DNA of 64,000 nt, taken from an uncultured Roseobacter sp. GTDB lineage: Bacteria > Pseudomonadota > Alphaproteobacteria > Rhodobacterales > Rhodobacteraceae. Below are positions 9,863-19,234 of the stretch, piece after piece; the stretch's first letter is position 1, and every line of letters starts with the position of its first letter. The translations under genes and the position numbers were made by a program. Where the stretch lies: assembly GCF_947488185.1 (NCBI RefSeq), contig NZ_CANKYM010000001.1, positions 620,001 to 684,000 on the forward strand, written 5' to 3'. The notes under the pieces were generated by a model that did not search any database, had not been told where the DNA came from, and saw only the letters and a list, made by a program, of their open reading frames with translations.

Positions 9863-11296
9863 TTACTCCGCGGCCATCGCCGCGGTGTCCTCCATCCGCT
9901 TCAGGATTGCTTCGGCGCAATCCCGCCCGTCGCGAATGGCCCAAACGACGAGGCTGGCACCCCGCACGATGTCGCCCACGGCATAGACGCCATCGAGGTC
10001 CGTGGCACCCGTGGTGAACGCCGCCTTGATCGTGCCCCAGCGGGTGACGGGAAGCTCCGGCTGGTCCCAAAGCGTGGGCAGCGCCTCCGGCTCAAACCCT
10101 AGCGCCATGATTACCAGATCGGCATCTTCCACATAATCCGCACCTTCGATCACTTCGGGCGCCTGCCGCCCTGTCGCATCCGGGGCGCCCAAGCGCATCT
10201 TCTGCACCATCACGCCGGTGACCCGATCGCCGACAAAGCCCTTCGGCGCCGAAAGCCACTCAAAGATCACGCCCTCTTCTTCGGCATTCTGGACCTCGCG
10301 CTGCGAGCCCGGCATGTTCGCCCGGTCGCGGCGATAAAGGCATTTCACGCTCGTCGCGCCCTGCCGGACCGAAGTCCGCACACAGTCCATCGCGGTATCA
10401 CCACCGCCAATCACGACTACGCGCTTGCCTTCTGCATTCAGAGCCCCGGAATCGAATTCCGGCACCGCGTCGCCAAAGCTCTTGCGGTTGCTAGCTGTCA
10501 GGAAATCAATCGCCCGCACAAGGCCGGTTGCACCGACACCCGGCGCTTCGATTTCCCTTGATTTGTAGACACCTGTGGCGATGATCACCGCGTCATGTCT
10601 GGCGCGCAAATCAGCAAAGCTGATATCTTCGCCCACGTTAGTGTTCAGCTCGAATGTCACGCCTCCCTGCTGCAGCTGATTGTTGCGGCGCATGACCACA
10701 TCCTTCTCCAGCTTGAAGCCCGGAATGCCATAGGTCAGCAACCCGCCAGCCCGGTCGTAGCGGTCATAAACGGTCACCTGAACGCCGGCACGGCGCAGCA
10801 CGTCGGCGGCGGCCAGCCCGCCGGGTCCAGCACCGATGATGCCCACACTCTCGCCGCGCTCCTGCGGCGGCGCGATGGGCTGCACCCAACCTTTCTCCCA
10901 TGCAGTATCGGTGATGTATTTCTCCACCGCGCCAATGGTCACGGTGCCGTGGCCAGACTGTTCGATCACACAATTGCCTTCACACAGCCGGTCCTGCGGG
11001 CAGATACGGCCACAAATCTCGGGGAAGGTGTTCGTCGCCTGACTGACCTCATAGGCCTCCTGCAGGCGACCTTCAGCGGTCAACTTCAGCCAGTCGGGGA
11101 TGTTATTGTGCAGCGGACAATGGCTCTGGCAATAGGGCACACCGCATTGACTGCAGCGACTTGATTGCTCTTGCGCCTTGGCCTCTGCGTACTCGGCATA
11201 AATCTCGTTGAAGTCTTCGCGGCGCACACCTGCGTCACGCTTTTCGGGCATATCGCGCCCGACCGTCACGAATTTCAACATAGGTTGCTCAGCCAC
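9863..11296 (-). CDS. gltD: Glutamate synthase small subunit GltD
   Basis: 477 aa from a GTG start at 11296, which has GGAGG 10 bases upstream; a longer frame adds 17 residues not expected of the family. The N-terminus has the cysteine-rich [4Fe-4S] domain (CSQCGVPYCQSHCPLHNNIPDW, CGRICPQDRLCEGNC). It is followed by an FAD site (GIIGAGPGGLAAA) and an NADPH site (VVIGGGDTAMDC), then the C-terminal GVYAVGDIVRGASLVVWAIRDGR. It passes NADPH electrons to GltB. The 221-bp gap to the divergent uppP is AT-richer than its surroundings and must hold both promoters. Confidence 0.96.
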   Translation of the reverse strand: MAEQPMLKFVTVGRDMPEKRDAGVRREDFNEIYAEYAEAKAQEQSSRCSQCGVPYCQSHCPLHNNIPDWLKLTAEGRLQEAYEVSQATNTFPEICGRICPQDRLCEGNCVIEQSGHGTVTIGAVEKYITDTAWEKGWVQPIAPPQERGESVGIIGAGPGGLAAADVLRRAGVQVTVYDRYDRAGGLLTYGIPGFKLEKDVVMRRNNQLQQGGVTFELNTNVGEDISFADLRARHDAVIIATGVYKSREIEAPGVGATGLVRAIDFLTASNRKSFGDAVPEFDSGALNAEGKRVVVIGGGDTAMDCVRTSVRQGATSVKCLYRRDRANMPGSQREVQNAEEEGVIFEWLSAPKGFVGDRVTGVMVQKMRLGAPDATGRQAPEVIEGADYVEDADLVIMALGFEPEALPTLWDQPELPVTRWGTIKAAFTTGATDLDGVYAVGDIVRGASLVVWAIRDGRDCAEAILKRMEDTAAMAAE

Positions 11297-11517
11297 AGCT
11301 CGCGTCCTCCACGTAAGTCCCAGAACCGCACGCATACGCGAACTCAAAAGGAAAATAAAGTCAGTAAAGGTTACCTATAATCACTTAATTTGGCATCTAT
11401 CGGCGCAAAAAAGCTCTCCCAAGCGAAAACTAATTCCGATCCGGTCCTTTATTCAGGCTTTTCATTTGATTCCCCGACCTTATACCACAAAGGCCTGCAG
11501 TCAGCCCGGACCGTTTC

Positions 11518-12321
11518 ATGACGCTCTTCCACCTCTTCCTTGTTGCAGCCATTCAGGGTCTGACCGAATTCCTGCCGGTCAGTTCTTCGGGGCATCTGGT
11601 CTTGCTGCCAGCGATCACCGGCAGACCGGATCAGGGTCTGGCCATTGATGTAGCCGTGCATGTGGGCACACTCTTCGCCGTGGTGCTCTACTTCTGGGCG
11701 GATGTGAAGATTGCCTTGCAAGGCAGTCTGCGCTTACTTCGCGGGCGTGTCGATACGCAAGGTGCGTTCCTCGCGCTTTGCCTTGTAGCGGCAACCATTC
11801 CGGTGGTGATTGCGGGAACAGTGGTCAAACTGGCCGGACTCGATGACATGCTGCGATCCGTCACCGTCATCGGCTGGGCCATGTTGGGGTTCGGAATCGT
11901 GCTCTATTGGGCGGACAAGACCGGCGCATATGATCGTACGGCCACTGATTGGCGGCTCAGGGACGCGGTAACCATGGGGCTCGCACAGATGTTGGCCCTT
12001 ATTCCCGGTACATCACGCTCGGGCATCACGATCACTGCCGCACGCAGGCTTGGCTACGACCGGGAAAGCTCTGCCAAGCTGGCCATGTTGATGTCTATTC
12101 CGACCATTGCGGCCTCAGGGGTGCTGCTCGGCTTTGATGTCGTCCAGGAAGCTGATTGGGCGGTGGCCCGCGATGGCCTGATTGCTGCCGTCTTTGCCTT
12201 TGCATCGGCTTTGCTGGCACTGAGCATCATGATGCGACTGCTGCACAGCGTCAGCTTCACACCCTACGTGATCTATCGCGTTATTCTGGGCATCGCACTG
12301 CTGATCTACGCCTACACTTAA
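11518..12321 (+). CDS. uppP: Undecaprenyl-diphosphatase UppP (BacA)
   Basis: 267 aa integral membrane protein that dephosphorylates undecaprenyl diphosphate to recycle the cell-wall lipid carrier and gives bacitracin tolerance. Both signature loops are intact: [18 protein letters not shown] near the N-terminus and [13 protein letters not shown] in the middle. Multiple hydrophobic helices follow. Its stop overlaps the convergent NAD(P)-binding gene by 4 bases. Confidence 0.97.
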   Translation: MTLFHLFLVAAIQGLTEFLPVSSSGHLVLLPAITGRPDQGLAIDVAVHVGTLFAVVLYFWADVKIALQGSLRLLRGRVDTQGAFLALCLVAATIPVVIAGTVVKLAGLDDMLRSVTVIGWAMLGFGIVLYWADKTGAYDRTATDWRLRDAVTMGLAQMLALIPGTSRSGITITAARRLGYDRESSAKLAMLMSIPTIAASGVLLGFDVVQEADWAVARDGLIAAVFAFASALLALSIMMRLLHSVSFTPYVIYRVILGIALLIYAYT

Positions 12322-13301
12322 GTGCGCAGGTTCTTCGCGGAATCCTTGATCGCATCATACTGGCCTGACGGGCGGAAGCGCCACAGGTAGTCTGGCAACA
12401 CAGACGCCAGAGACACCGGCGTTATACCCAGCGCGGCGAACCCCCTTGCGTTGTCACTGACCACATTATCATTTGCAAGGTTACGCACCTGATCCCGTGT
12501 GATCATCGAATTGGTAACAAGCCCAAGCGTCACCGCCTGCAGCATGTCAAAACCAAACGCCATGATGCGGGCAAAAAAGAACGGAATGCTCACAACCAAC
12601 CGGCGCCGGTGAATCACCTCAAGCATTTGCTGCATCAATTCGCGGAAGCTTGCGACATCCGGGCCACCAAGTTCATAGATACCTGCAGACGCGTGGCCGG
12701 TCAGTGCCAATTCGGCCGCCCGCGCGACATCATCAACATATACCGGCTGGAACTTTGTCTCCGCGCCAACAACCGGCAGGATCGGGCCAAGACGGCTCAT
12801 CGACGCGAAACGATTGAAAAACTGATCCTCGGCGCCAAAAACAATGGACGGGCGCAAGATCACCGCTTCGGGCATATGCTCAAGAACGCCGGCCTCTCCT
12901 TCGGCTTTCGTGCGGGCATAGTCGCTTTCAGAAGCGGCATCCGCGCCAATAGCAGAGATGTGCACCAGCCGGTCGACACCCTCCTCTGCCGCGATACGCG
13001 CCACCCGTTCGGCACCTTCGGCCTGCACAGTATCAAACTGATTCTTGCCACTCTCAGCCAGAATACCAACACAGTTGACGACGGCGTCCGCACCGGACAT
13101 GACCGCGCGTACCGAGTTGTCATCGCGGATATTGCACAGCACTGGTTCAACCTGCCCAACAACGCCGTAGGGCTTGACGAAAATCGCCTCGTTAGGGCGC
13201 CGCACCGCGACACGCACGCGCCACCCCGCCTTGGCCATCCGTCGCGCGATGTAACGCCCGACAAAGCCGGATCCTCCGTAGATCGTGACCAGTTTCGACA
13301 T
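12318..13301 (-). CDS. Complex I NDUFA9-subunit-like NAD(P)-binding protein
   Basis: 327 aa, atypical short-chain dehydrogenase fold. It begins [32 protein letters not shown], a GxxGxxG nucleotide-binding motif, and continues with [11 protein letters not shown] and [13 protein letters not shown], as in NDUFA9-type proteins of alphaproteobacteria, which bind NADPH and help in complex I assembly or stability. The next-to-uppP location is familiar from Rhodobacterales. The exact role here is inferred from the family. Confidence 0.9.
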   Translation of the reverse strand: MSKLVTIYGGSGFVGRYIARRMAKAGWRVRVAVRRPNEAIFVKPYGVVGQVEPVLCNIRDDNSVRAVMSGADAVVNCVGILAESGKNQFDTVQAEGAERVARIAAEEGVDRLVHISAIGADAASESDYARTKAEGEAGVLEHMPEAVILRPSIVFGAEDQFFNRFASMSRLGPILPVVGAETKFQPVYVDDVARAAELALTGHASAGIYELGGPDVASFRELMQQMLEVIHRRRLVVSIPFFFARIMAFGFDMLQAVTLGLVTNSMITRDQVRNLANDNVVSDNARGFAALGITPVSLASVLPDYLWRFRPSGQYDAIKDSAKNLRT

Positions 13302-13519
13302 GATGAGCCTCTTTCAACGCCGTCTATCACGATGTACCCCCGCATACCCTTCGAAACAAGGCGCAAATCAGCAAACAACACCCGAATGACGAGTGGCAGA
13401 TAAAGCGTGAGGGACCGCCGAATGACCCAGGCAAGGTTGAACCTGCATGGTTCGCAAAATCACCAGTTTCCGTTTGACACCCCAGCGACATCGGCTTAAA
13501 GGCAAGCCTCACGACACCT

Positions 13520-13605
13520 GCCCAGGTGGCGGAATGGTAGACGCGCTAGCTTCAGGTGCTAGTGTCCGTATGGACGTGGAGGTTCGAGTCCTCTCCTGGG
13601 CACCA
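13520..13605 (+). tRNA. tRNA-Leu (anticodon CAG)
   Basis: An 86-base cloverleaf including an encoded CCA end. The acceptor arms are GCCCAGG and CCTGGGC, the anticodon stem CTAGC/GCTAG encloses the loop TTCAGGT (anticodon CAG, reads CUG), a long variable arm typical of tRNA-Leu follows, and the T arm is GGAGGTTCGAGTCCTCT. It is the last clearly core feature before the accessory region and is a typical integration target. Confidence 0.97.
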
Positions 13606-14081
13606 ATTACTTTGGTTTATCTCACGAAATCAACGAGATATCGTGCGTAAATCTCCTTCGTTCCCCGAATATTCCCCATTCTTCGACCATACTGCGCGGC
13701 TGAGCTCTGTCGATGTTCGACAATGGCAAAGACCTGTTACCGTACATTTAGAGAATTCATTTGTTCGTCTAACGCATTCTTTTTCAGTTGTGCAATCGAC
13801 TCCATAGTCCCTTGTCTACTTTAAAGCGCGTCAGTCTTTGCAGCCAACTTGATCACGGAAGCCAACAAGGATGACTGTTTCTTAGGGACTCTCGAGGGTC
13901 ACTTGCCCACTGAATTGCGCGATAAGGTAGTCTCCACCCAAGCATGCATATACGAAATCTGTAAAAAACGAGCGGTCGATGTCCGGTTGAATATCTCAAG
14001 ATCCAATATGCAAAGGCTTTCCACTACGTTGGCAGAAAACTAACGTTACCGTTCGCAGCCGACTGGTGTAATGCCCTGAGG
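13606..14081. other. Gene-free stretch after tRNA-Leu
   Basis: About 475 bases with lower GC than the core. The longest frame here (13849-14043, 64 codons) has no ribosome binding site or recognisable motif. I see no second copy of the tRNA 3' end in the window, so no attachment repeat can be assigned. Confidence 0.6.
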
Positions 14082-14103
14082 GTAACGATAACCGAGAATT
14101 ATC
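14082..14103 (+). repeat. Module 1 left inverted repeat (22 bp)
   Basis: GTAACGATAAC followed by CGAGAATTATC, ending 4 bases before the GTG start of the methyltransferase gene. A perfect reverse-complement copy lies at 16216-16237. A closely related pair flanks module 2 at 23354 and 25126. Confidence 0.9.
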
Positions 14104-14107
14104 AGTA

Positions 14108-14950
14108 GTGAGTGACCGTTTCAAAAGTAGTTCTGGAAAGCCTTACTCTGAGGACAAATGGCTCGAGAACCATCATGCTATCAAGTCACGCTTGAGAGCA
14201 GAACTGGTACAAAAGATCGACTTGCGCGCAGGTGACAGTGTGTTGGATCTGGGTTGCGGAACAGGAAGCTGGACGTTCTTGATAGCAGACAGGGTCGGCC
14301 ACAGAGGCTCAGTCGACGCTATTGATTTGGATGAGGCTGCATTGGAGGCGGCTGAACTCAAACGACACTCACACCATCATCGGGATAGGGTTAACTTCGA
14401 TCAGTTAAGCGTGTTTGACCTACGTGAGGAACACAAATACGACGCGATAACGGCGTTCAATTCACTGTGCTACATAGATCGCCCGGAAGTTGCCTTAAGC
14501 GTCGTTAGACACGCGCTCAAGCCAGGTGGAAGGTTCATAGTTAAAGACAGTGATCTAGGTTCAGACTTCTTTTGGCCAGTTGACCGCGGCCTGTATTTTA
14601 GCTTGATGACAGCTATCCAAGAGCGTGGATCAATCGCAAATGATGACTACTACGACCCATTTTTTGCGAGGCAACTACCAAAGTTGCTCACTGAGTGCGG
14701 CTTCGTGCATCTCGATACCCTGGCCCAGTCGTTTTCTTTTGTTCATCCGGTCGATCAACATCAAAGAACCTACATTGCTGAAAACGGCCGGATGATCTCT
14801 GACCGGACAGCAGCAATTGGTGAGCGCCAGTTAGCTGCTCAATGGTCCACATTGTTCGATGATATGTCTGAGAACTGTATTTTCGACTCGCCGGAATTCC
14901 TCTACACGATGACCGAGTTCGTGTTTCAAGCCCGGACGCCCTCCAGCTGA
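14108..14950 (+). CDS. Class I SAM-dependent methyltransferase
   Basis: 280 aa from a GTG start. It carries the Rossmann-fold SAM motif I (VLDLGCGTGSW), the acidic post-I loop (VDAIDLDE), and motif IV-V regions (YDAITAFNSLCYID, LKPGGRFIVKD), so it is a methyltransferase of the broad methyltransf_11/25 type. The substrate is unknown. There is no separate Shine-Dalgarno sequence; the 22-bp repeat ends 4 bases before the start. Its 3' end overlaps the convergent unknown gene by 25 bases, forming a two-gene unit bracketed by inverted repeats. GC is lower than in the core genes, as expected for acquired DNA. Confidence 0.85.
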   Translation: MSDRFKSSSGKPYSEDKWLENHHAIKSRLRAELVQKIDLRAGDSVLDLGCGTGSWTFLIADRVGHRGSVDAIDLDEAALEAAELKRHSHHHRDRVNFDQLSVFDLREEHKYDAITAFNSLCYIDRPEVALSVVRHALKPGGRFIVKDSDLGSDFFWPVDRGLYFSLMTAIQERGSIANDDYYDPFFARQLPKLLTECGFVHLDTLAQSFSFVHPVDQHQRTYIAENGRMISDRTAAIGERQLAAQWSTLFDDMSENCIFDSPEFLYTMTEFVFQARTPSS

Positions 14951-16212
14951 TAGTGCCGCAAGAGCTTGTTTATGAATGGCGAAATCTCAAGTGTCGCGTT
15001 CTGTCGTAACGTATGGAACGTCTGATTCACCGTTTTGCCAAACAACGATCCAACTGATTTAGCGGCAGCACCAAGGAATGGTATTGAGAAGATAAGCCCT
15101 GAAAGCATCGCGAGACTTTCAATGAATGCGTTGACATCAGCTTGGTCAGAGCTCGAGTCGACAGCAGCACTTATGTTTGTTGCCCATGTGCTGTCTTGAC
15201 CAAACTGATCAGCGGAAAGCTCGGCGTGAGTGAGATGTCCCACGTTGCTGGAAACAACTTCAATCGCTTCATGATATGCGTCAACGAAGCGTGCCCAATC
15301 ACCGTTTTTGACAACCATCAAGTCTGAGTATGGCCGCTTTAGAATCTCGTTGAAATCTTTCGCTCTTAAGTATCCTCCAAGGAAAGAAGCGAAGATCTGT
15401 GGAGAGTACAGGAAAGAGCGGATAACAGATTGTGAAACAACCACTTTTTGATCAACAAACACTGGGTTGGTAAGCGGAGCATAAGTTATAACCCCCGGGA
15501 TTTCCGAAGTTAGATGGTCATGCCACGATTGTATGAAGCTCACACCTACGGCATCCGCACCCTGCGAAGATAGCTCCAACTTGTTCAGCTCAGGATTAAA
15601 GGAAACTGCGACGAGTTGACCCGTTTTTTCCATGGACTTCTCTAACGCTGAATTGACGGCTGCTAACTCTTCCGGACGGCGAATGATCGTAGTCTGCTCA
15701 AGCCGGTTTCGAAACAGGACGTCAATGTCTGCGTCAGGCTGATCTGAAGTCCTTGAAACAGTACTTTGAGAGTTGAACACCGAAGCAACGGCGTCGAAGC
15801 GATCTGCATTGGGAGCACTATCCGCTGCAGACCTTGAAAACCCCTCTGCTGCCTGAAACATGTCGCGAGGAGTATTGCCGCCCCAACCCACAATCTTCAA
15901 AGCATTCGCATCCAACATCTCGCGGAACTTCGGATGAACCAGAACGCCGTCGGCCACCTTTCTCACAAACGGATCGGTAGCGTTGAAAATCGTCGCTGTC
16001 TGGATGAGGACAACGTCGAAATACAGGCTTACCAAGACCAAGTTGCCGATGTGGTAGTCAATTTCCTGCTGGACAGAAGACTGCCGTAAGGCCCCGCGTC
16101 TGGCAAATAGATAGAAATACTCCGCAAGCTCTTCATATAGAACTGCTCGCTTTCCCTTTGCTAGGTCGTCCAGGCTACCACTGGAAAACCGTGAAATGTC
16201 ACTAAGCGACAT
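14926..16212 (-). CDS. Unknown protein, partner of the methyltransferase in module 1
   Basis: 428 aa, not recognised. It is mostly soluble and helical by composition. A hydrophobic stretch near the C-terminus (LAMLSGLIFSIPFLGAAAKSVGSLFG, about residues 370-395) could be a membrane or pore-like segment. It starts at an ATG 3 bases after the inward end of the right 22-bp repeat and overlaps the methyltransferase gene tail to tail by 25 bases. No cysteine cluster, ATP-binding loop or nuclease motif was seen. Confidence 0.75.
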   Translation of the reverse strand: MSLSDISRFSSGSLDDLAKGKRAVLYEELAEYFYLFARRGALRQSSVQQEIDYHIGNLVLVSLYFDVVLIQTATIFNATDPFVRKVADGVLVHPKFREMLDANALKIVGWGGNTPRDMFQAAEGFSRSAADSAPNADRFDAVASVFNSQSTVSRTSDQPDADIDVLFRNRLEQTTIIRRPEELAAVNSALEKSMEKTGQLVAVSFNPELNKLELSSQGADAVGVSFIQSWHDHLTSEIPGVITYAPLTNPVFVDQKVVVSQSVIRSFLYSPQIFASFLGGYLRAKDFNEILKRPYSDLMVVKNGDWARFVDAYHEAIEVVSSNVGHLTHAELSADQFGQDSTWATNISAAVDSSSDQADVNAFIESLAMLSGLIFSIPFLGAAAKSVGSLFGKTVNQTFHTLRQNATLEISPFINKLLRHYQLEGVRA

Positions 16213-16215
16213 GAA

Positions 16216-16237
16216 GATAATTCTCGGTTATCGTTAC
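16216..16237 (-). repeat. Module 1 right inverted repeat (22 bp)
   Basis: Exact reverse complement of 14082-14103. On the minus strand it reads into the start codon of the 428-aa gene 3 bases later. Confidence 0.9.
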
Positions 16238-16438
16238 AGCAGCCGAAATAGGTAGCTGCTTGGGTTAAAATCTCCCGTCAGCCTACAGTTGCAAGAAAAG
16301 TAAGTCACCATGCTTTTGAGGCCAGCATGCCCCATACCTGGCTGTTGCCAAAGCAATTTTGGTAGATTCCTGTGCGCTCTGGATGGGGTTGGAAGCTGAC
16401 GGCACACGACAGCGGCCCCAAATCAATGGCGAGGGCAC

Positions 16439-17389
16439 ATGACCAAAATCAAGATCAAAGAATTCGAAGAGTATTGCCAAGAACAGCTCGGGCTGAGCAA
16501 ACATAGCCTAAGAGCCTACCGGCAGGACTTATCCGCATTCGCAAAATTCAGAGCCAAAGTCGGTCTAGTAGAACAACCATCCGGATGCGACATCATTGCG
16601 TTTCAAAAGGATCTTCGAGAGGAGCAAGGTGCCAGCCCATCTACTATCCGAAGGCGTTTGGTTACACTCCGTTCATACTATAAGTGGTGCGAAGGTGTCT
16701 GTTCTGAAGAGCGTTCCCCGTTTGAAGGACTCCGACTAGATCTCAAAATCCCCAAGCGTCTCCCGCGTCCTGTGGATCGCCCTACCCTAAGCGCATTGTT
16801 CCAGTCGGCCGAGCACATAATTGACCTCGATCCAGTGGCGGGGCCCCAAGTTCCGAGAGAGGTCTCTACCACAAAAGTGACCGGTCTCATGGCGCGGCTT
16901 CTCGTGGTGACTGGTCTTAGAATTAGCGAACTGACAGAACTGCGGGTTCAAGATGTGACTGGTGCCGCCACTCGGATACGAGTTCGCGGCAAAGGTGATA
17001 GAGAACGAACTGTCTACGTTGCCAACGATCGGTTGCAAAAAGATTTCCGGCATTATTGGCAATGCAAGTTTGATACACAGGGATCGCGGGCCTGGCTATT
17101 TGCAAACACAAACGGTGAGCGTCTAACGGCACAGGCCTATCGAAAACGATTGAGGACGCTGTCACGTTCCCTTCGTATCGAGCCACATCTGACCCCACAC
17201 CGATTCAGGCATTCGGCGGCAACCCTATTGATCGAAGAAGGGGTCGACATTCGTTTGGTCCAGAGGCTGCTAGGACATGCAAGCATCGCTACCACAGAAA
17301 TCTATACCAAAGTGTCGGACAACTCGTTGAGCTCTGCCGTTACCGCAGCCGACACGTTGGCAACGGTTGACCGCGCAACTGTACTCTAG
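16439..17389 (+). CDS. Tyrosine recombinase/integrase (XerC/D-like)
   Basis: 316 aa, intact. An N-terminal SAM-like core-binding domain (SKHSLRAYRQDLSAFAKF) precedes the catalytic domain with all expected residues: Arg in TGLRISELT, Lys in RGKGDRERT, HxxR in TPHRFRHSAATLL, His in LLGHASIATTEIY and the nucleophile Tyr of that block. It is clearly related to the decayed integrase at 40055-40991 (shared KIP.RLPRP.DR and PHLTPHRFRHSAATLLIEEG). Such enzymes mobilise islands or cassettes. It lies 2.8 kb from the tRNA-Leu gene, but no paired attachment sites are visible. Confidence 0.95.
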   Translation: MTKIKIKEFEEYCQEQLGLSKHSLRAYRQDLSAFAKFRAKVGLVEQPSGCDIIAFQKDLREEQGASPSTIRRRLVTLRSYYKWCEGVCSEERSPFEGLRLDLKIPKRLPRPVDRPTLSALFQSAEHIIDLDPVAGPQVPREVSTTKVTGLMARLLVVTGLRISELTELRVQDVTGAATRIRVRGKGDRERTVYVANDRLQKDFRHYWQCKFDTQGSRAWLFANTNGERLTAQAYRKRLRTLSRSLRIEPHLTPHRFRHSAATLLIEEGVDIRLVQRLLGHASIATTEIYTKVSDNSLSSAVTAADTLATVDRATVL

Positions 17390-17883
17390 ATCGCACCACC
17401 TTGAGCACGGCGCCCGCGCAACCATCCGGACTGCGGTCGTTCGTGCTCAGTGCGGCAAATGGCGGGAAAGAGCCCCAACCCTGTCATCTCGTTTTTGTGC
17501 TGCGTGCGCTTGCAGCGCGAAACTCGCTGCAAGCGCATTGGTCGGGATGCTGTCGCGCAATAGGAAAACCGGTCGTTGATGACCAGCGCAGCGACGATCT
17601 TTGGGGGCAACTTACAGGTTGCGGACAAAAGGTGAATTCGCTGTGGCTGCGCCAATTACAGCTCTCGCGAAGTCAGGTCACTAGAACTGTTTCTATGAGT
17701 GCCAAAAAAGGGCGATTTGTGAGTGGCCAGGTAGGTGCACGAATGACTTATTGGAACCAAAAAACACCGGGGCGAGAGTACTGCGAGGCGCTTTTGTTCG
17801 CGTTACGTTCCAACCCATTGGCGGTTCGAAATCATTGTTCGTGCTTGTCGAATTTGGTCCAAGGCACTCCGTAAGGAAAAGGC
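17390..17883. other. Gene-free stretch downstream of the integrase
   Basis: A frame of 157 codons exists (17401-17874) but it has no good start signal, is rich in Cys/Arg/Ser as in non-coding DNA, and matches no family. The notable structure is the perfect 13-bp inverted repeat listed separately. Confidence 0.55.
17505..17537. repeat. Perfect 13-bp hairpin between integrase and pentapeptide gene
   Basis: TGCGCTTGCAGCG at 17505-17517 and its exact reverse complement at 17525-17537, with a 7-base loop (CGAAACT). No U-run follows, so it may be a structured RNA, recombination site or weak terminator. Confidence 0.6.
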
Positions 17884-18569
17884 ATGACACTAGAAGAAAC
17901 TACATTATCAGGTATTAACCCTTCTCGGGCCGATATTGAGCGTATCAGCATGAGAGGACAGCCATTTACTCTGATAAACTGCAATCTTGAAGAACTGGAT
18001 TTATCAAAACTTGACTTGTCCGGTTGGCAGTTTGAGCGATGTAATCTGATGCGCTCATCCTTCGACGGGACGATTCTCGAAGGGGTTGTTCTTAAGGGCT
18101 GCCGTGCTGCGCATGCAAGCTTTCAGGGGGCCAGGTTTTTGGACGGCACAATCGATGGTGGGGACTTCAGCAACACAAATATGCGGGGAGCCACGTTAAC
18201 CACTGCCAGTCTCAAACGGTGCAAGATGACAGGAGCCGATTTCAGCGAAGTGCAGTCCATGGGCATTGAATTTGAAGACGTGCTGTTAGTGCTGGCCATT
18301 ATCCCTGGGTTTTCGTTCCGAAACAAGACATTGAATCAAGTCGACTTTAGCGACGCAGAGATGAGAGCCTGCGATTTTAGAAACACTGTTTTGAAGACTG
18401 CTCCTTTAGCAATTCGCATCTAGCCGACTGCTGGTTTGAGAATGCGGACTTGCGCGGTGCTGACTTAGGTGGCGTAAAACTGCACGATGCGCGGCGTTTC
18501 AAAGGTGCGATTATCTCAAAACGGCAGGCGGCAGATCTGCTTGGCCAACTTGGCTTAGTGGTTCTCTAG
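17884..18569 (+). pseudogene. Pentapeptide-repeat protein, frameshifted near the C-terminus
   Basis: The first frame encodes 179 aa with typical pentapeptide repeats (SSFDGTILEG, ASFQGARFLD, GDFSNTNMRGATL, ADFSEV) and stops at 18421. The repeats continue in another frame (FEDCSFSNSHLADCWFENADLRGADLGGVKL) to a stop at 18567-18569, ending QAADLLGQLGLVVL, a C-terminus usual for this family. One missing T in the T-run at 18389-18392 explains the shift. It could be a recent pseudogene, a slippage-dependent gene or a sequencing error. Pentapeptide proteins form right-handed beta-helices; some protect DNA gyrase, but nothing here identifies a target. Confidence 0.8.
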
Positions 18570-18783
18570 ATGGCTACCATAACGCTGCTTGACACAGCAA
18601 AAGGACGTCAAGTCGCCTCAAGCGCAACCTTGGCTTTAAACTAAGGAGAATGGTTTTTTCGTTTCTTCATTGCAGATCACTTCTTTCGTCAAACGATCCA
18701 CCTTAACAACTGGTCCGATTTTCCGCGACCACCTCTGAGGCTAGGTCCGTGCCGCGGAACGCTACTGCTATCGAGAGCTCCAA

Positions 18784-19107
18784 CTAGAGTTTTGCCAACT
18801 CGTCATCCAATGCTTTCTGAAGCAACGGCGCAGTGTCATGCACCCATTGCGGCTCGTTGTTTCTGACAATCAGCCAGAATTTCGCACCTTCCTTCCAGAA
18901 CGTGGCATCAATCAAACCCGGCTCCTTCTTGTGCCTCTTGAAGTGCCAATGAACGGAGTTGGGGAATTTCACGCGCGAATAACCTCCGATGTGAGAGATG
19001 TACAATCCCGTCGCCCTCGCGGCGCGCTCTACAACGCCCATCATCTCTTCTTTGGTCTTCTCATCACCAGTGCTGATCTCAAGATCATATGATTTCTTTT
19101 CTTTCAC
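18784..19107 (-). CDS. Small conserved-looking hypothetical protein
   Basis: 107 aa with a compact composition: an N-terminal helix (EEMMGVVERAARATG), then SVHWHFKRHKKEPGLIDATFWKEGAKFWLIVRNNEP, rich in aromatic and basic residues. I do not recognise the family with confidence. It is alone on its strand between the pentapeptide gene and the serine hydrolase operon. Confidence 0.6.
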   Translation of the reverse strand: MKEKKSYDLEISTGDEKTKEEMMGVVERAARATGLYISHIGGYSRVKFPNSVHWHFKRHKKEPGLIDATFWKEGAKFWLIVRNNEPQWVHDTAPLLQKALDDELAKL

Positions 19108-19234
19108 CGCGTTCTAACCTTTCGGGAGTTTCCGCCGCACAATCGATGGGAACGGTTTTAGCTTTTTGACAACGGCCCTTAGCTGGCACATGACACATAG
19201 CGATGGCGAGACGAACCAACGAAATGGACAAGCC

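Noticed and set aside
13520..13605. Attachment site repeat at the tRNA-Leu 3' end
   Set aside because: I found no second copy of the tRNA end within the window, so an att pair cannot be claimed.
17401..17874. 157-codon plus-strand frame after the integrase
   Set aside because: No start signal and no recognisable motif; covers a perfect hairpin.
18570..18644. 24-codon frame right after the pentapeptide stop
   Set aside because: Too short, no ribosome site, no similarity recognised.
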